Below are positions 20,975 through 31,594 of a stretch of 64,000 nt of DNA, piece after piece (within the stretch, counting starts at the first letter, position 1; the number at the start of each line of letters is the position of its first letter). The position numbers and the translations under genes were made by a program. The stretch comes from Gracilariopsis chorda (Eukaryota > Rhodophyta > Florideophyceae > Gracilariales > Gracilariaceae), in NCBI GenBank assembly GCA_003194525.1, contig NBIV01000212.1, forward strand, positions 62,001 through 126,000, in the 5' to 3' direction. Under the pieces are notes generated by a model. That model saw nothing but the letters and a program-made list of their open reading frames with translations, did not search any database and was not told the origin of the DNA.

Positions 20975-21485
20975 ACGTGGTAGGGGCGGGCGCTGAGGGG
21001 CCCGAATTACCCGGCTGAGCCGGTGAGTCCGACAGAGTCGGTAGGTCTGAGAGTCCTCGGCTGGGGTGTGGTAGTACCGTAGGTCTAGTACTCCCGGATT
21101 GTTCCGGTGTTGCAGAGTCCGTAGAAACGGGGTTGCCTGGATCCAAGACTACCTCTGACGAGGGAGGAGGGGCAAGGACAACACGATCACGGGAAATCCG
21201 TTCGTGCGTGTCCCCCATCTCTACGACGACAGTGTCGGTGTTAACAGAGATGACCTTGAAGGGTCCATCCGCCACAGGCGAGAGTTTGTGAGGCTTCTCC
21301 CGTTCCGGGTTGTAGTATTCCTTCCTGATGAAGACGTAGTTATTTGCCCGAATCGGGGACGGTTTTCCTCGCAAGCGAGCGTCAAAATCCCGCTTGTAAG
21401 CGGCTTGGGCCCGTGCCATAGACTTCCGCACAGCGGGGACCAGCTTGGAAAGCCATTGCTTCCATTGCTGCCGGTAGATACCCAC
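20451..21485 (-). CDS. Gypsy integrase C-terminal segment (GPY/F-type) and linker
   Basis: The frame begins with YRQQWKQWLSKLVPAVRKSM and AYKRDFDARL. It then has KPHKLSPVADGPFKVI, which matches the GPY/F module found after the catalytic core in Ty3/Gypsy integrases, followed by a VVEMGDTHERISRDRVVL strand-rich end. A Pro/Ser-rich linker follows. It continues the integrase frame 21221-22888 after a frameshift near 21480. Confidence 0.7.
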   Translation of the reverse strand: MGIYRQQWKQWLSKLVPAVRKSMARAQAAYKRDFDARLRGKPSPIRANNYVFIRKEYYNPEREKPHKLSPVADGPFKVISVNTDTVVVEMGDTHERISRDRVVLAPPPSSEVVLDPGNPVSTDSATPEQSGSTRPTVLPHPSRGLSDLPTLSDSPAQPGNSGPSAPAPTTCAPLARIYTRQAGNVIPYPAAPSKEGEENTRFRGTISPSQRETHRNIRNTDRGARSMSRDTNPPFPGSAVQQEPDAQAPQKRQIHRLSRENEKPHSNTAAAERQSPDASKPPLAEVPAEAVQSGRSDPHPAEKGRPDTPASQGNTHTPLGKKRRPSCSRSFKPWLASTGNAFRR

Positions 21486-22888
21486 AGATGGGAAATGTCC
21501 AAGGTAGCATGGGGTTCCAGCGCCACGGGCGGGGGTGTTCTAGATAGAACTAACTCGAATGGCGAAACTCCGGTAGTCCGGTGTACCTGCGTATTGTACG
21601 CGTAGGTTACCGCACCAGCGTAGAGATCCCAATTCGTTGGGTGGTCAGCGATGTAGGAACGTAACGCCGCGAGTAACGTCCGGTTAAACCGTGCAACTTT
21701 CCCATTACACTGGGGGTGGTAGGTATTCGTGAACAAGTTCTTGACATCCAGGATGCGACAAACATCCTGGAAGAACTTGCTCACGAACTGCTTCCCGTTG
21801 TCAGAGAGCACCTCTACAGGGGGACCGTAGACAAAAATCCAGTGCGTCACCAGAGCCTGGGCCACCGTGAGAGCGGTTATCCTCCGAAGAGGGACAGTCC
21901 GTACCAGCTTAGAAAAGCGGTCGGTAATGACAAGTAGAAACTTGTTTCCACGTTTCGTGGTGAGTAATGGTCCGAGAATATCGATCGCGATAAAGTCGAG
22001 CGGCGCCCTTGCGGGGAATAGTTTCATCTTCTTCGCATTTTTGCGGAGTTCGACGCGATTCTTCGCGCATTCGCTACAAAACCGCACAGTTGCGTAGCAA
22101 TCCACCGCCATTGCGGGCCAATAGAAATCCCTTCGCAGGGTTAGGTAGAGTTTCCTCCCACCTGGGTGACCTCCAATGGGGGCGTAGTGTGATAGATGTA
22201 ACACTCGCAATTGCAGGGAATGTGGTACCACAATCTGTGGGCGGGCTTCGACCTTTCTTACGAGGTAGCCTTTGTCGTTTACCCCGAAAGGGAGATCTTC
22301 ACCACCGTTGATACGGGCACGAATTCTCGTACAGAATGAGTCGCCGAATTGTTCTCGGATCATTTCTTCCGGTGATACCGGTACAAAGTTTCCCGGTAAC
22401 GGGTTCTCAGATTTATCTCGCGATGCGAGTAGTTCGTCAAAATCAGCATCCTCGTCCCAGGTTTCTGGCCTAGCCTCGGCGGCATGTTCCAGATCATCCG
22501 GGTCTATAGCCATGTAACATGGGACTTCATCATCCTCCGTTGGGAGTGCTTCCCCACTTGTGGGTAACCGCGAAAGAGCGTCGGCTTGGGTGTTCTGCGC
22601 GCCCTTTTTATAAATGACTTGAAAGTCATATTCCGCCAGGCGGAGTCTCCAGCGCATGAGGCGTCCCGACGGGTCGGAGATATTCATCAACCACCTCAAT
22701 GAGGAAGGATCCGTGTACACGGTGAAGTGAATTCCCATAAGGTAGGGGCGCAGAGTGGTCGTCGCCCATACGACCGCGAGGCACTCTTTCTCCGATACGG
22801 AGTAGTTCCGCTCATGAACATTGAGCGAACGTGACCAATAACCAATTAGATGTCGTTCCCCCTCGGGGGGGTTTGAAAAAGAGCACAC
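21221..22888 (-). pseudogene. Gypsy RNase H and integrase region
   Basis: The N-terminal part is a Ty3-type RNase H (WSRSLNVHERNYSVSEKECLAVVWA and HFTVYTDPSSLRWLM). A tether with QNTQADALSRLP follows, then an HHCC zinc region (HLSHYAPIGGHPGGRK...CSECAKNR) and the integrase core. The core has the first Asp in FIAIDILGPL and the second in EVLSDNGKQF. The third catalytic residue, normally Glu in VERFNRTL, is Ala here (KVARFNRTL, codon 21692-21694), so the core should be inactive. The frame is joined to the RT frame through an expanded G/C homopolymer near 22862-22871, a likely one-base slip. Confidence 0.85.
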
Positions 22889-25080
22889 CCGACTTGGTAG
22901 TCGCTCGAGTCCGTATCTACGGAGTATGGAAACCCAAGTTTTGGGAGATGTATGATTGGTGCTGATGTGACAGCCTCCTTTAAGGAGTTCAAGGCTTCCG
23001 ATTGCTCGGGCGTAAATGTTCCCAGTTTTGGGGGGTTCCCCTTTCGCAACAACGCGTTCAGGGGCGCTGCAGTATCCGAAAAGTTCGGGATAAACCGTCG
23101 ATAGACGTTGACCAGTCCCAGAAAGGAGCGCAGTTCCGTTTGAGTACGGGGTTCTTTCGCCTCAATGAGGGATTTGACTCGAGCTTTCTCGATCGCTAAC
23201 CGTCCAGGACGGATAATGTGACCCAGATACTTCACAGTATCTGTGAAAAACTCGCATTTCCTCAACTTGAGGGTAATTCCCGCATCGCGGAGTACGGTGA
23301 GCACGTCTCAGACGTGAGTGAGATGGTCGTCCAACGAGTTGGAGAAGATGATAATATCATCAAGGTAGACCAGACAACTCCACCACTTACAGCGGTTGAG
23401 TAGAATATCTACTGCACGCTGAAAGGTGGCGGGGGCGTTGGTTAACCCAAATGGCATCCGCTTGACGCGGTACGTTCCTGCATGGCAGGTGAATGCGGTT
23501 TTGTCGCGATCCTCCTGTCTGACAGGTACTTGCCAATATCCCCAATTGGCATCAAGGGCCGTGAACACGGTGGCGTCTCCAACGGAGTCAATTCACTCGT
23601 CCATACGAGGGATGGGGTACGTGTCCCTAACAGTCACGGCATTGAGCCGGCGTTAATCGACACAGAACCTCCAGGTTCCGTTGGCCTTTAAAGCCACTAC
23701 AACTGGGGATGCCCAGGGTGATTGAGCGGGCTCAATCACAGCTGCGCGGAGCATTTTTTCCACTTGGGACTGCTCCTCTTCCCGAGCTTTCGGACCTGCC
23801 CTGTAAGGGGGTTGTGCAACCGGTCGCGCACCGGGGATTAAATCGATCCGGTGTTCCGTTGCATTAATCTCGCCAAGCGAGCCATCCCACATTGTGGTGA
23901 ATTCCCGTAACATAGTACGGAGTTTGTCGCGGTGCGACTCTGGCACGTGGCTGAACTCCAGCGCTTCAAGTGCTTTCCGGATCAATCCGGTCATTGCTCG
24001 ATGGGGCATTGTCCTGTGGAACAGGTGTGGTTCGCAATTCCCAGTTACTCGGTATGTTCGACGCTGAAGTAGCGGTTTCCTCCCCTCCTTAGACTTGACG
24101 TCTTCGGACGGCGGGGCGAACTCCTCAGAAGAGGTGGTAACTCCGAGTAAATCGGCGGCTGTCATCTTCGTTGGCAGCATTCCCATAGGATGGGGGGTTA
24201 CACTCCCAATTACTTGGTGTTTGACCAGATACTGGGGGTGTTTGCCAAGGTTGGCAACCAATATCCGGAAAGGAACATCCGGGGAAATGGAGACAATTCC
24301 ATTAGCCAGCGCCAGCTGGGATTTCTCGTACAACGAGGCGAGGGGTTGTATAACCCGAAGACCGTGTTGACGGGAATTTACCTGCACCCAGACTTGGGAC
24401 TCAGCCGGTATAGAAACCGAGGCAGCGACGCGGAGCTTGGTGGACTCGCGGGACGCGGGCGGTGGTTCCTGCACAGCAGGGAGCGGAACTTGTTTCCGAG
24501 AGGACCGCTTTAGCGGGCGGCGAACAATCGGAACCGACGATCCGTCGTCAAGTTGTACACGCCTGAGGCGGGGCCTGATTGCCTCGAGAAATCTGTCGCA
24601 GTAATCACATCCCAGTATGACTGGTGCTGCCAATGAACGGCAAACGATGAAGTACAACTTCACCACAGAGGTACCAAGTCTCACGACGAGGTCCACTGTG
24701 CCCACCGTTTGTAACGGATTGTTGTTCGTATCCAAAATGTCGGGGACCGCGTCAGAGCGGATACGCGACCGCACAAGTGGGGGTAACAATGATTCCACAA
24801 CAAAGTTGGGGCCTGCACCTGTATCCAGGACGGTGATAAACCTCACCATAAACTGGGGGTCAAGGCCAAGGTCGGCATAGACCTTATAATTGCGCTTGGC
24901 CAAGACCAAGACTCTACCGGGAAGCCGGGGATTTTTACTCCGTATCCACGGGCGACGCAACACACCGAGGTGCGCAGAGTCCGCGTCAGTGGTGTCTTTC
25001 CTCGAGAGGACTTTCACCGGGGAGCGAGGCAAGGACGCCTCGGGCGCCAACAGCCTCGTTCTTGAGGACGACTCTCCCAA
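22846..25080 (-). pseudogene. Gypsy protease and reverse transcriptase region
   Basis: The first frame (25080-23653) carries a retropepsin with VLDTGAGPNFV (active-site D86 of the frame) and ILGCDYCDRF. The RT start follows (AVIEPAQSPWASPVVVALK, TWRFCVD). A stop falls where FCVDYR would continue, and another lies in the next motif. The frame reopens at 23568-23308 with FTALDANWGYWQVPV, MPFGLTNAPATFQ and the catalytic VYLDDIIIFS (Y68-D71 of that frame). A third stop precedes 23304-22846, with LGHIIRPGRL and SFLGLVNVYRRFIPNF (RT thumb) and the RNase H start. At least three nonsense codons make it nonfunctional. Confidence 0.85.
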
Positions 25081-25167
25081 AGGGGAGACTCCCTCAGTTA
25101 GTTTTCCGCCTTCGGCGGTGGGTTGGTTTCCTCGACAACGAGTGCTTCATCCCGTTGACGGGGGTTT

Positions 25168-25623
25168 CTATCCGCATAAGCGGGGGTTGCAACGGAAGGT
25201 TGCGTGATCTTCCGAATCGGGGTGTATGAAGCTTGCCGCGCACGCGGGGTCTGTGGCAGGGAGGTAGGAAGCCGTCGGGATGGAACGTTTCTCCTCTGGA
25301 GTGAGGGCCTCATAATTTGCCACCACCTTGGCCATATCCTTCAGTGAACAAATACACTGAGGTGAGGTATGGCCATGGGTATAGCACAGGTGGAATATGA
25401 GAGCCAACACCGCGACACGCGGATTATTATTCCGAGTATCGGAGAAGCGAACCGCAGGGCGGGTGTCAGTCCATCCAGGCCGTTGATAACGGGATTGACC
25501 GTTTGAAAACGGGAGTCGTTGGGGTTGAATCCGACTGTTACCACTGTACAAAACGGGGTCTTCCGTTCCCGTATCACGGGTCATCTCCGTCGTTGACGGC
25601 AAATCACTGGTGGGTATCGACAC
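25168..25623 (-). CDS. Gypsy Gag C-terminus, nucleocapsid-like
   Basis: This frame overlaps the end of the gag frame by 43 bases and probably continues it after a frameshift. It contains FHLCYTHGHTSPQC. The CX4HX4C part of a retroviral zinc knuckle is present, but the first Cys is Phe. The following sequence (25098-25313) links to the protease frame. Confidence 0.6.
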   Translation of the reverse strand: MSIPTSDLPSTTEMTRDTGTEDPVLYSGNSRIQPQRLPFSNGQSRYQRPGWTDTRPAVRFSDTRNNNPRVAVLALIFHLCYTHGHTSPQCICSLKDMAKVVANYEALTPEEKRSIPTASYLPATDPACAASFIHPDSEDHATFRCNPRLCG

Positions 25624-27245
25624 ACCATCCCCTGCACTAAATGCACGGTATCAAATCCCTGTCCAGGGTTCCCATCCGCGGTGAGCGGGAGAGCGGAAGC
25701 TTCGCTTTCCAGCAACAACGCCTTGGCGGATTTAGACCGATTGTTCGGAGTTCTTGCACGAAGTGCATCCCCTTCCGCTCGAGCGTGTTGGACCAGCTCG
25801 AGGTAGGTTATCCTCCGCTTGTCCTCCCGATAACGGGTAACTAAACTCCGGATTGCCGGGTCAAGACCATCGATGAACATGGTACTGCGCTCCCCAGCGG
25901 GGTATACGTTACCACATCTGTGGAAAGCCTTGTTAAGGCGCACCGAGTAATCGGTGTAGGTCTCTCCAGCACGCTGGCGTGTATCTCGCAAAGCGAGGAT
26001 AGCCTGCTGAATAGCGGTGTTGGTGGCGTAGGAGCGCAGAAGATACTGCACAGCCTCCGGCCAGCAAGTAACTCCTCTCTCGGAGGCACGAGAAGATGCT
26101 CTGACAGAGGTGTATTGGTCCTCCGCCACTCCCCATAAGAAATACGGTAAAGCCAAATAGGCTCGTCCCTCATTCATACCGAGGATATCGGCCTCCGCTA
26201 CAAAGCGGGATAGGAAATCCAGTACTAGGACTGGGTCCTCTCCAGTTAAATACTGGTTGCGGAGCGAGAGCTGCATTCGCTTATTGCATTCTCGCACCTT
26301 TCCCGTACCACGGGGCGTGCGTCCAAGTGACGAGTCTTCGAGCCGGTAGTACCGGTATGATAAAAGCTTCCGGTAATCCGGGTTTGTCGGTTTCAATTCC
26401 CGGAGACCGGGGTGTCTTCTCCCCTCCTGGCGGATTCGGACCACACCTTCAGTGGCCGATGACCGCTTCGAGCGGGAGGAGTAGCCTCGCTTCTCGTCCT
26501 CCGAGTCGGAGTCCGAGGAGCTCGAGCTAACCGAATGGTTTCGGGATGATTCCGACGATGTTGAAGAATCTGAGTCCGAATATTTCCGGTGGTGTTTCCG
26601 TCGATGACGGCGTTTCTTCTTCCCAGCAAGCTGGTCGTTGTGCGATGCCTCGTTCACCGGATCATCCGGGGATGGTTTGTCCATGAGGACGAACTGCTCC
26701 AGTGTCTCCAGGCAGGCACCAATCCGATCATATCGGGCTTCAAATCCTTCGATGAAGGTGGCGGGTTGTCCCAAACTCTCCAACACGGAGTTGACGTCAG
26801 ACCGTAAAAAAAGGAGTTCCTCGGCGACCTCCTTTACGGGGGTTGCCAAGACCACCTCTTGGAGGGATTTTAGTTCCCCTACAGGGGTGTCATGGGCGGT
26901 CCACAGAGCGGGGACCTGGGATTCCAGGGAAGTCCCCTGGGGGGTGTTATCGCCCGTTCCACGGGGGCTTGAAGCCGCGACAGCGGGAGCAGGCCGGGGT
27001 GCCTGGGGCACTGCGGCAACAGCCGGAGTCGATGCTGCATTCCCCTGCGGGGGTGATAACGAGGGCAAAAGGAGGTTCCGGGGTTCCCGGTCGGGGGTAT
27101 CATTCCGCGATGAAGCGGCGCCAGCACGGCTGGAACTTGTCCGTAAAGGGATACGGGGTACGAACCGAACTTCGGATGTGTCCGCGTTGTCGCGGGAGCG
27201 ACTACGCGTAACCACTGGCTCCACATCGGAGGGATTTCTCGACAT
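25581..27245 (-). CDS. Gypsy Gag, capsid part
   Basis: A 554-codon frame starting MSRNPSDVEPVV about 110 bases downstream of the 5' LTR on the minus strand. The first third is Pro/Ala/Ser-rich. A very basic KKKRRHRRKHHRKY stretch leads into an Arg/Ser/Asp-rich region resembling RS domains. The retrotransposon Gag core follows, with DFLSRFVAEADILGM, RAYLALPYFLWGVAEDQY, AVQYLLRSYATN, RAGETYTDYSVRLNKAF and FIDGLDPAIRSLV. Gag packages the RNA into virus-like particles. The frame is open, but the downstream knuckle and pol are out of frame or damaged. Confidence 0.8.
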   Translation of the reverse strand: MSRNPSDVEPVVTRSRSRDNADTSEVRFVPRIPLRTSSSRAGAASSRNDTPDREPRNLLLPSLSPPQGNAASTPAVAAVPQAPRPAPAVAASSPRGTGDNTPQGTSLESQVPALWTAHDTPVGELKSLQEVVLATPVKEVAEELLFLRSDVNSVLESLGQPATFIEGFEARYDRIGACLETLEQFVLMDKPSPDDPVNEASHNDQLAGKKKRRHRRKHHRKYSDSDSSTSSESSRNHSVSSSSSDSDSEDEKRGYSSRSKRSSATEGVVRIRQEGRRHPGLRELKPTNPDYRKLLSYRYYRLEDSSLGRTPRGTGKVRECNKRMQLSLRNQYLTGEDPVLVLDFLSRFVAEADILGMNEGRAYLALPYFLWGVAEDQYTSVRASSRASERGVTCWPEAVQYLLRSYATNTAIQQAILALRDTRQRAGETYTDYSVRLNKAFHRCGNVYPAGERSTMFIDGLDPAIRSLVTRYREDKRRITYLELVQHARAEGDALRARTPNNRSKSAKALLLESEASALPLTADGNPGQGFDTVHLVQGMVCRYPPVICRQRRR

Positions 27246-27326
27246 GAGAAAATACCGTTACGACGGGAAACGATCACGGAACTTCCGGTAAATAAAAACA
27301 AACCTCGTAAGAGGGAAAACAAAAAC

Positions 27327-27347
27327 CGATTCTAGGTCGGGAGACCA
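27327..27347 (-). other. Gypsy primer-binding site
   Basis: Eight bases inside the right LTR, the minus strand begins TGGTCTCCCGACCTAGAATCG. Its complement ends in ...GGGAGACCA and, read backward, resembles a tRNA 3' end: CCA, discriminator A, seven acceptor bases, a CTAGG T-stem and a CCGATT T-loop. The tRNA identity is not assigned. Confidence 0.65.
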
Positions 27348-27355
27348 CTTTGTCG

Positions 27356-28174
27356 TGCAATGCCCCAAAGCGGAAAAACACCGAAAGACGTTCGGGATCT
27401 TCCTCTCACGAGGTGAACCCAGTTGGGTAGAGCCCTCCCAGAGGTGTCACGGCGAAGCCGGTTTGTAAGACCAGGGACACCTGTCGCGACTCGCGCAGGG
27501 AGGTGAAGGCGAAGAATCCGTATCTGCATGAGCGGGGTGTGATCCTCAGTAGAGGTATGCTTCCACGTAAGTGTGGGCCTGTGAGCGGATGCGCACACGA
27601 GGGCCGCGGATAGCGGGAGGTGCTACCCTAAAAAGGGGAAAAAGGAAGGGCGAAGAGGAGAAAGAGAGGACGATGTGAGTCGCGAGAGCGACGAACGGAC
27701 ACGGCGATGCTGGTAACAATATCCCTATACAGGGCGAAACACCAATGCAATTGGAACAATTATACTCCCAGTGATGGGTCCCTTTAGATGTGCAAGGGGG
27801 TTAGATGTCCCGTGGTTTACGGCGTTTCCCTCCAAGGAGGAGTAGAGTACGCGCGCAAGCGGCAACAACTAGAGCAAATTCCCCAGGTTGGGGTCCCTTG
27901 TTGGGGAAGGTTTACTGGTGCGACGGCAGTGCGCCGTCGCACTAAGTACTAGCTTCCCAGAAATGGGTGTGAAATAATAAATAATATTAACTAAAATACT
28001 CCACATTTCGTGGCAACATCCACTACTGTGGCCAACCGCCAATCGACCCAAAACCGTGTCCCACGTGTCCATATCCACCATAGTGGGGCGTAATTCATAT
28101 TCACACTACACAACCGATAATATCGGGAAAGCGTTCAAGTACCCAGAATCCCAGCCTGAGGGCGTTGCACTTCA
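27356..28174 (-). repeat. Gypsy right LTR (5' LTR)
   Basis: An 819-bp copy of the left LTR with the same TG...CA ends and the same hairpin (27918-27942, loop AGTGC instead of AATGC). Confidence 0.9.
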
Positions 28175-28582
28175 GAATACAAACTTGTTTTTTTTAACAC
28201 AGTTTATGCTCTTCAACCGCAACGACTCATCTCGAAAAAGACAAAGTTGAAACAAGTCGAGATTAAAGAAAACATCTACGCTCAAGTCGGCACGAACTGG
28301 TATGAACTCGTATCCTATGGTAAAGATAACAATTTTATCTTTCATCTGAACGTCAACAGATGTTGTTTCTTCCATGATCTTCTTTCTCAAATTTAAAACG
28401 GGCTTCAATCTTGTCAATATCATTCCCCATATTCCAAGCATGCCGACAAGAGAGGACGAAAAAAGGTTTGCGATCAGTGGACCTTGTGGGATTGGTACTG
28501 TGTTATGTGAGAACGGCGGATGCTATGTACTCGATGTGCCGTCTAGCGTGAGTGCATGGTTAAAAAAGAATAATTGTTGATG
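28175..28582. other. Right flank of the Gypsy element, no gene recognised
   Basis: Open stretches on both strands (28172-28441 minus, 28374-28580 plus) look partly protein-like but show no family motif. It may be the upstream part of the transposase fragment that follows. Confidence 0.35.
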
Positions 28583-28877
28583 TTAAGAGCTCTAAAAGCC
28601 GGAACCATACCGGAAGCTCGTATTAAGTGGCCAACTGTACTTGAGATGCAGGATCCTGCAAGAAGTCTAGAGCAGTCAAAACCAGAAACAGCCATGTGTT
28701 TGAAGGGGGTATTTGGCGCTGTTAATGGTGGGCATTTCCGCTGTGCAATTTGAGATGATTCTAACCTCCAGAACTCCTACTTCGAAAGATATACGCAGCA
28801 TACAGAGGTTACGAGCCTGTTTTTGTAGAACGTCTATGGGAAAATCATCCATACAGCGATCAACTATCCAGGCTTGA
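28583..28877 (+). pseudogene. DDE_Tnp_4-type transposase fragment
   Basis: One frame reads ALKAGTIPEARIKWPT, then FGAVNGGHFRCAI, a stop, DDSNLQNSYFERYTQHTEV and TSLFL, a stop, NVYGKIIHTAINYPG. This follows the order FG-x-x-DG-x-x-x-x, QNAYYxGY...VTNLFVW and AAINYPGSWHD of DDE-4 superfamily endonucleases. The first catalytic Asp of the DG pair is Asn. Two stops are present, at about 28751 and 28826. It is cut off at 28877 by the end of a Copia element, just before the expected GSWHD motif. It differs from the 3900-5148 relic and belongs to another branch of the family. Confidence 0.65.
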
Positions 28878-30824
28878 AGATTGTTGGCAGGGTTCAGCTG
28901 CAACGCAATATAATCTTCAGCATTATCCAAGTGCACTTTGGCAATGGCCAATCCTTCAAGCTGCTGTAAGTGGTGCTCAACTGCATCGAATACAACAGCA
29001 ATTTCACTTTTATGGGTCATGAAGCCTAAGAGTGCATACCTTGAATGCTCGCCAAGGAAGGTAGAGGCATATTGAAATTGAAACCTTTGTGGGAATGACG
29101 GTACAAGAGGTCGTAGTATATCGGAATGTACCATTTCACCTACGGCTGATGCTCGGTCGTATTTGCCAGGAAAGGGAAGTTTATGCGCCTTACCAAGCAT
29201 ACACGGGGGGCATATCTCCTCCATTTCCGACATCTTCGGCACCCCCTCAGCATGTTTGTAAAGTGACTGGAGGTCGCGCGCATTGATGTGGGCAAGTCGC
29301 CGATGCCATATATTAGCAATACTGGACTCCGATGTCTTCATGCAATGATCTCCACTAGTTGGTGACGAGGGTGAGGTTGGGTTGGTACCTTGCAATTTCG
29401 GATCGGGTAACGTATACAACCCCGAACGTCGATTGCGATGGGCACTGCCGACTACAAACCCATTGTTCAAGTTAAGACGAACTTCACTTGAGCGAAAGAA
29501 GGATTCAATGCCCTTGTCCGCCAAGCATCCGACGGACACCAAATTTTATTCCAGTTCTGGAACGAACAGGACGTCAGTCAATCGTAGGTTTGCGTATTCA
29601 AATGGCAATACGATGTCACTCCGCTGCGTTGCAAATACTTCAGTGTTGTCGGCAAGCATGATGGTTCGAGTTGCTACGTTGTGCAAAGACTCGAGAATAA
29701 ACGCAGACACCGAATGGAAAAAGTGTGATGTAGCACCACTATCGGCATAGGTGTCCATACCGCAACTGCCGGGAGGTACGATGGAAGACTTTTCCAGTGC
29801 TATACCACATACCTCAATCTTTGATGAACTACCAGCCTGCTTATTGCAAGACTTTGACGCCCCAGATTTGCTCTTCGATTTGATTTTAAGCTTGTCCAGG
29901 ATGCTTTTGGGTAAGTAATTATCTGTGTTATCGGGATTCACATGGCATCTGTCCTTTGTGTGACCATCATGATCACAGAATTCACAATGATAGGTCCGGT
30001 TACTGGACACCACGTATGCTCTACCAGCTGTACTTGGCCAATCATCAGAGAAACTTCCGTCCTGATGTGAGTGTGACTAGAGTTTTGGGACACACGTCAA
30101 CCACCAGAACCTTTGCTTCTGTTCTTCTTTCGACTTCGCGTACGTCCAGAACTAGAAGAACTGACCAGACGAGCATTGTACTCATCGATCAAAGTGGTTG
30201 CCACATAGTCCCAAGTGAGTTCCGATATGTCCTTGGTACGTAGTGCAGCAGCCGTGGACTCCAACGAACTGTTCGGATCAATGGAAGCATGGAAGCAAGT
30301 AGCATAGGTGCCTTGTGAGACTCCGGTATAGCAGCATCCTTGCCCATACGGTCTAACTGAGTGAACAATGCCGTGTATTGATCCACATAGCTGGACATGT
30401 TCTCACCGCTGTACGACATTCGGAACAATCGTGTCTGCACTGCAATTCTAGATAAAGTCCTGTTGGCGGCATAACTTTCATCCAATAGTTGCAACATACG
30501 TGCAGGATCATCATCCACGTCCATGACTACGCGTAATGGAGCATCACCAAGAGCACCGATTATGACACCACAAGCATTTTCTCGTTTCGCAATGATACGC
30601 GGAGTTGCTATTTCAGTGCCACTACCTGCGGTAGTTTTGTCTTGAGTTGAAATATCTGTGTTAGATTGAACCCCAGAAGGATTCGTGACATTCCAGACAC
30701 CATTAATACGGCATGTAGCACGAAGACAGTGACGCCACAGCATATAATCCTCACCATTCGTACCATGGAAACGAGGAATTTTCATTCCAGAGGTGGATTC
30801 CGTTTCAACTTCGGAGTCCGACAT
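28878..30824 (-). pseudogene. Copia-B copy 1 Gag-protease-integrase
   Basis: Gag starts at 30824 (MSDSEVETESTSGMKIPRFHG) in a UBN2-like Copia Gag, with EDYMLWRHCLRATCRINGVW and MLQLLDESYAANRTLSRI. After a frameshift (30189 to 30013) there is an intact zinc knuckle CEFCDHDGHTKDRC and a protease YADSGATSHFF. A stop at 29546-29548 precedes NLVSVG. Then come the pre-integrase HRRLAHINARDLQ...CPPCMLGKAHKLPF and the integrase start (HSDILRP, HLDNAEDYIAL). The frame runs on into unrelated antisense DNA to 28676. The catalytic Glu and everything after it are missing. Confidence 0.8.
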
Positions 30825-31594
30825 GGTTCCTACGGGACTAGAACCAAAGAAAAGCAACAAAAGCAACTATGTAGATGCCAAATGAAGTGATATCTACACA
30901 ATGTAGTGAAGCCGAAGGAGGGATTTCAAGGCTTCTGTTACACAAACAACCAGAAAAACTGGAGCGGAGAAGAATCTCAAACACTCAACAGCGAAAACGT
31001 CAGCGGAGAACGTGTAACCAAGTCTACTATGCTTGTCGAGACGCGTCTCGTACGCGATCAAAGGCGGAGTTCGGGTACTCAACGCCCGGAATATACTCAC
31101 AGGACGTACTGATACGAGCCTGGACGCAAATAAAACTTCTTAAGACGGACGCACTGGCAGGAGATACTATCCCCGCTACCCTAGAGGTCCGAATCCTCTG
31201 GTCCTTGGTAACTCTCTCCAGGTGAGATGCGGTGTCTGCGACCAATCTTGCTCTGCGGAATTGAGAGAGAGGGGCTTTAAAATCCGTACGAGACGTCCAA
31301 GGGAGGCCAGTAGCTGACGCAATAAGCTTTGACCAGTTAACCCCTTCTAGTCGCTTGCCGGAAAATAGCGCGGTCTTCCTTGTGCGCTGAAACAAAGAAG
31401 CAGGGATTGGAAAAGGCACAGGTCGGTTTACCAGAGACGAGTCCCTGAACGTTTTGCCTACTTTCACCACTTCCACTCGACTTCCACAAGATTTGCTAGC
31501 TGGCAACGCAACGCTTACCTGCTCGAAAGAAAAACCAGTCTTCGTAGAATCTAAAGAGATATTAATAGAGCGCGACGTCTGCAAAAAGTCGACG

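Larger units (their letters stand above)
16670..28174 (-). mobile_element. Ty3/Gypsy chromodomain LTR retrotransposon, 11.5 kb, degraded
   Basis: Two direct repeats (16670-17489 and 27356-28174, TG...CA on the plus strand) bound a minus-strand gag-pol. The order protease, RT, RNase H, integrase is that of Ty3/Gypsy, and a C-terminal chromodomain places it with the chromoviruses. A primer-binding site lies 8 nt inside the right (5') LTR and a G-rich polypurine tract abuts the left (3') LTR. gag-pol is broken by stops and frameshifts. Flanking pentamers differ (TGTGG left, GAATA right), so no target duplication is visible. This suggests an old insertion or inter-element recombination. Unusually, two long open frames lie on the opposite strand between pol and the 3' LTR, and the whole element is dense in 4-6-bp-stem hairpins. 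Confidence 0.9.
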
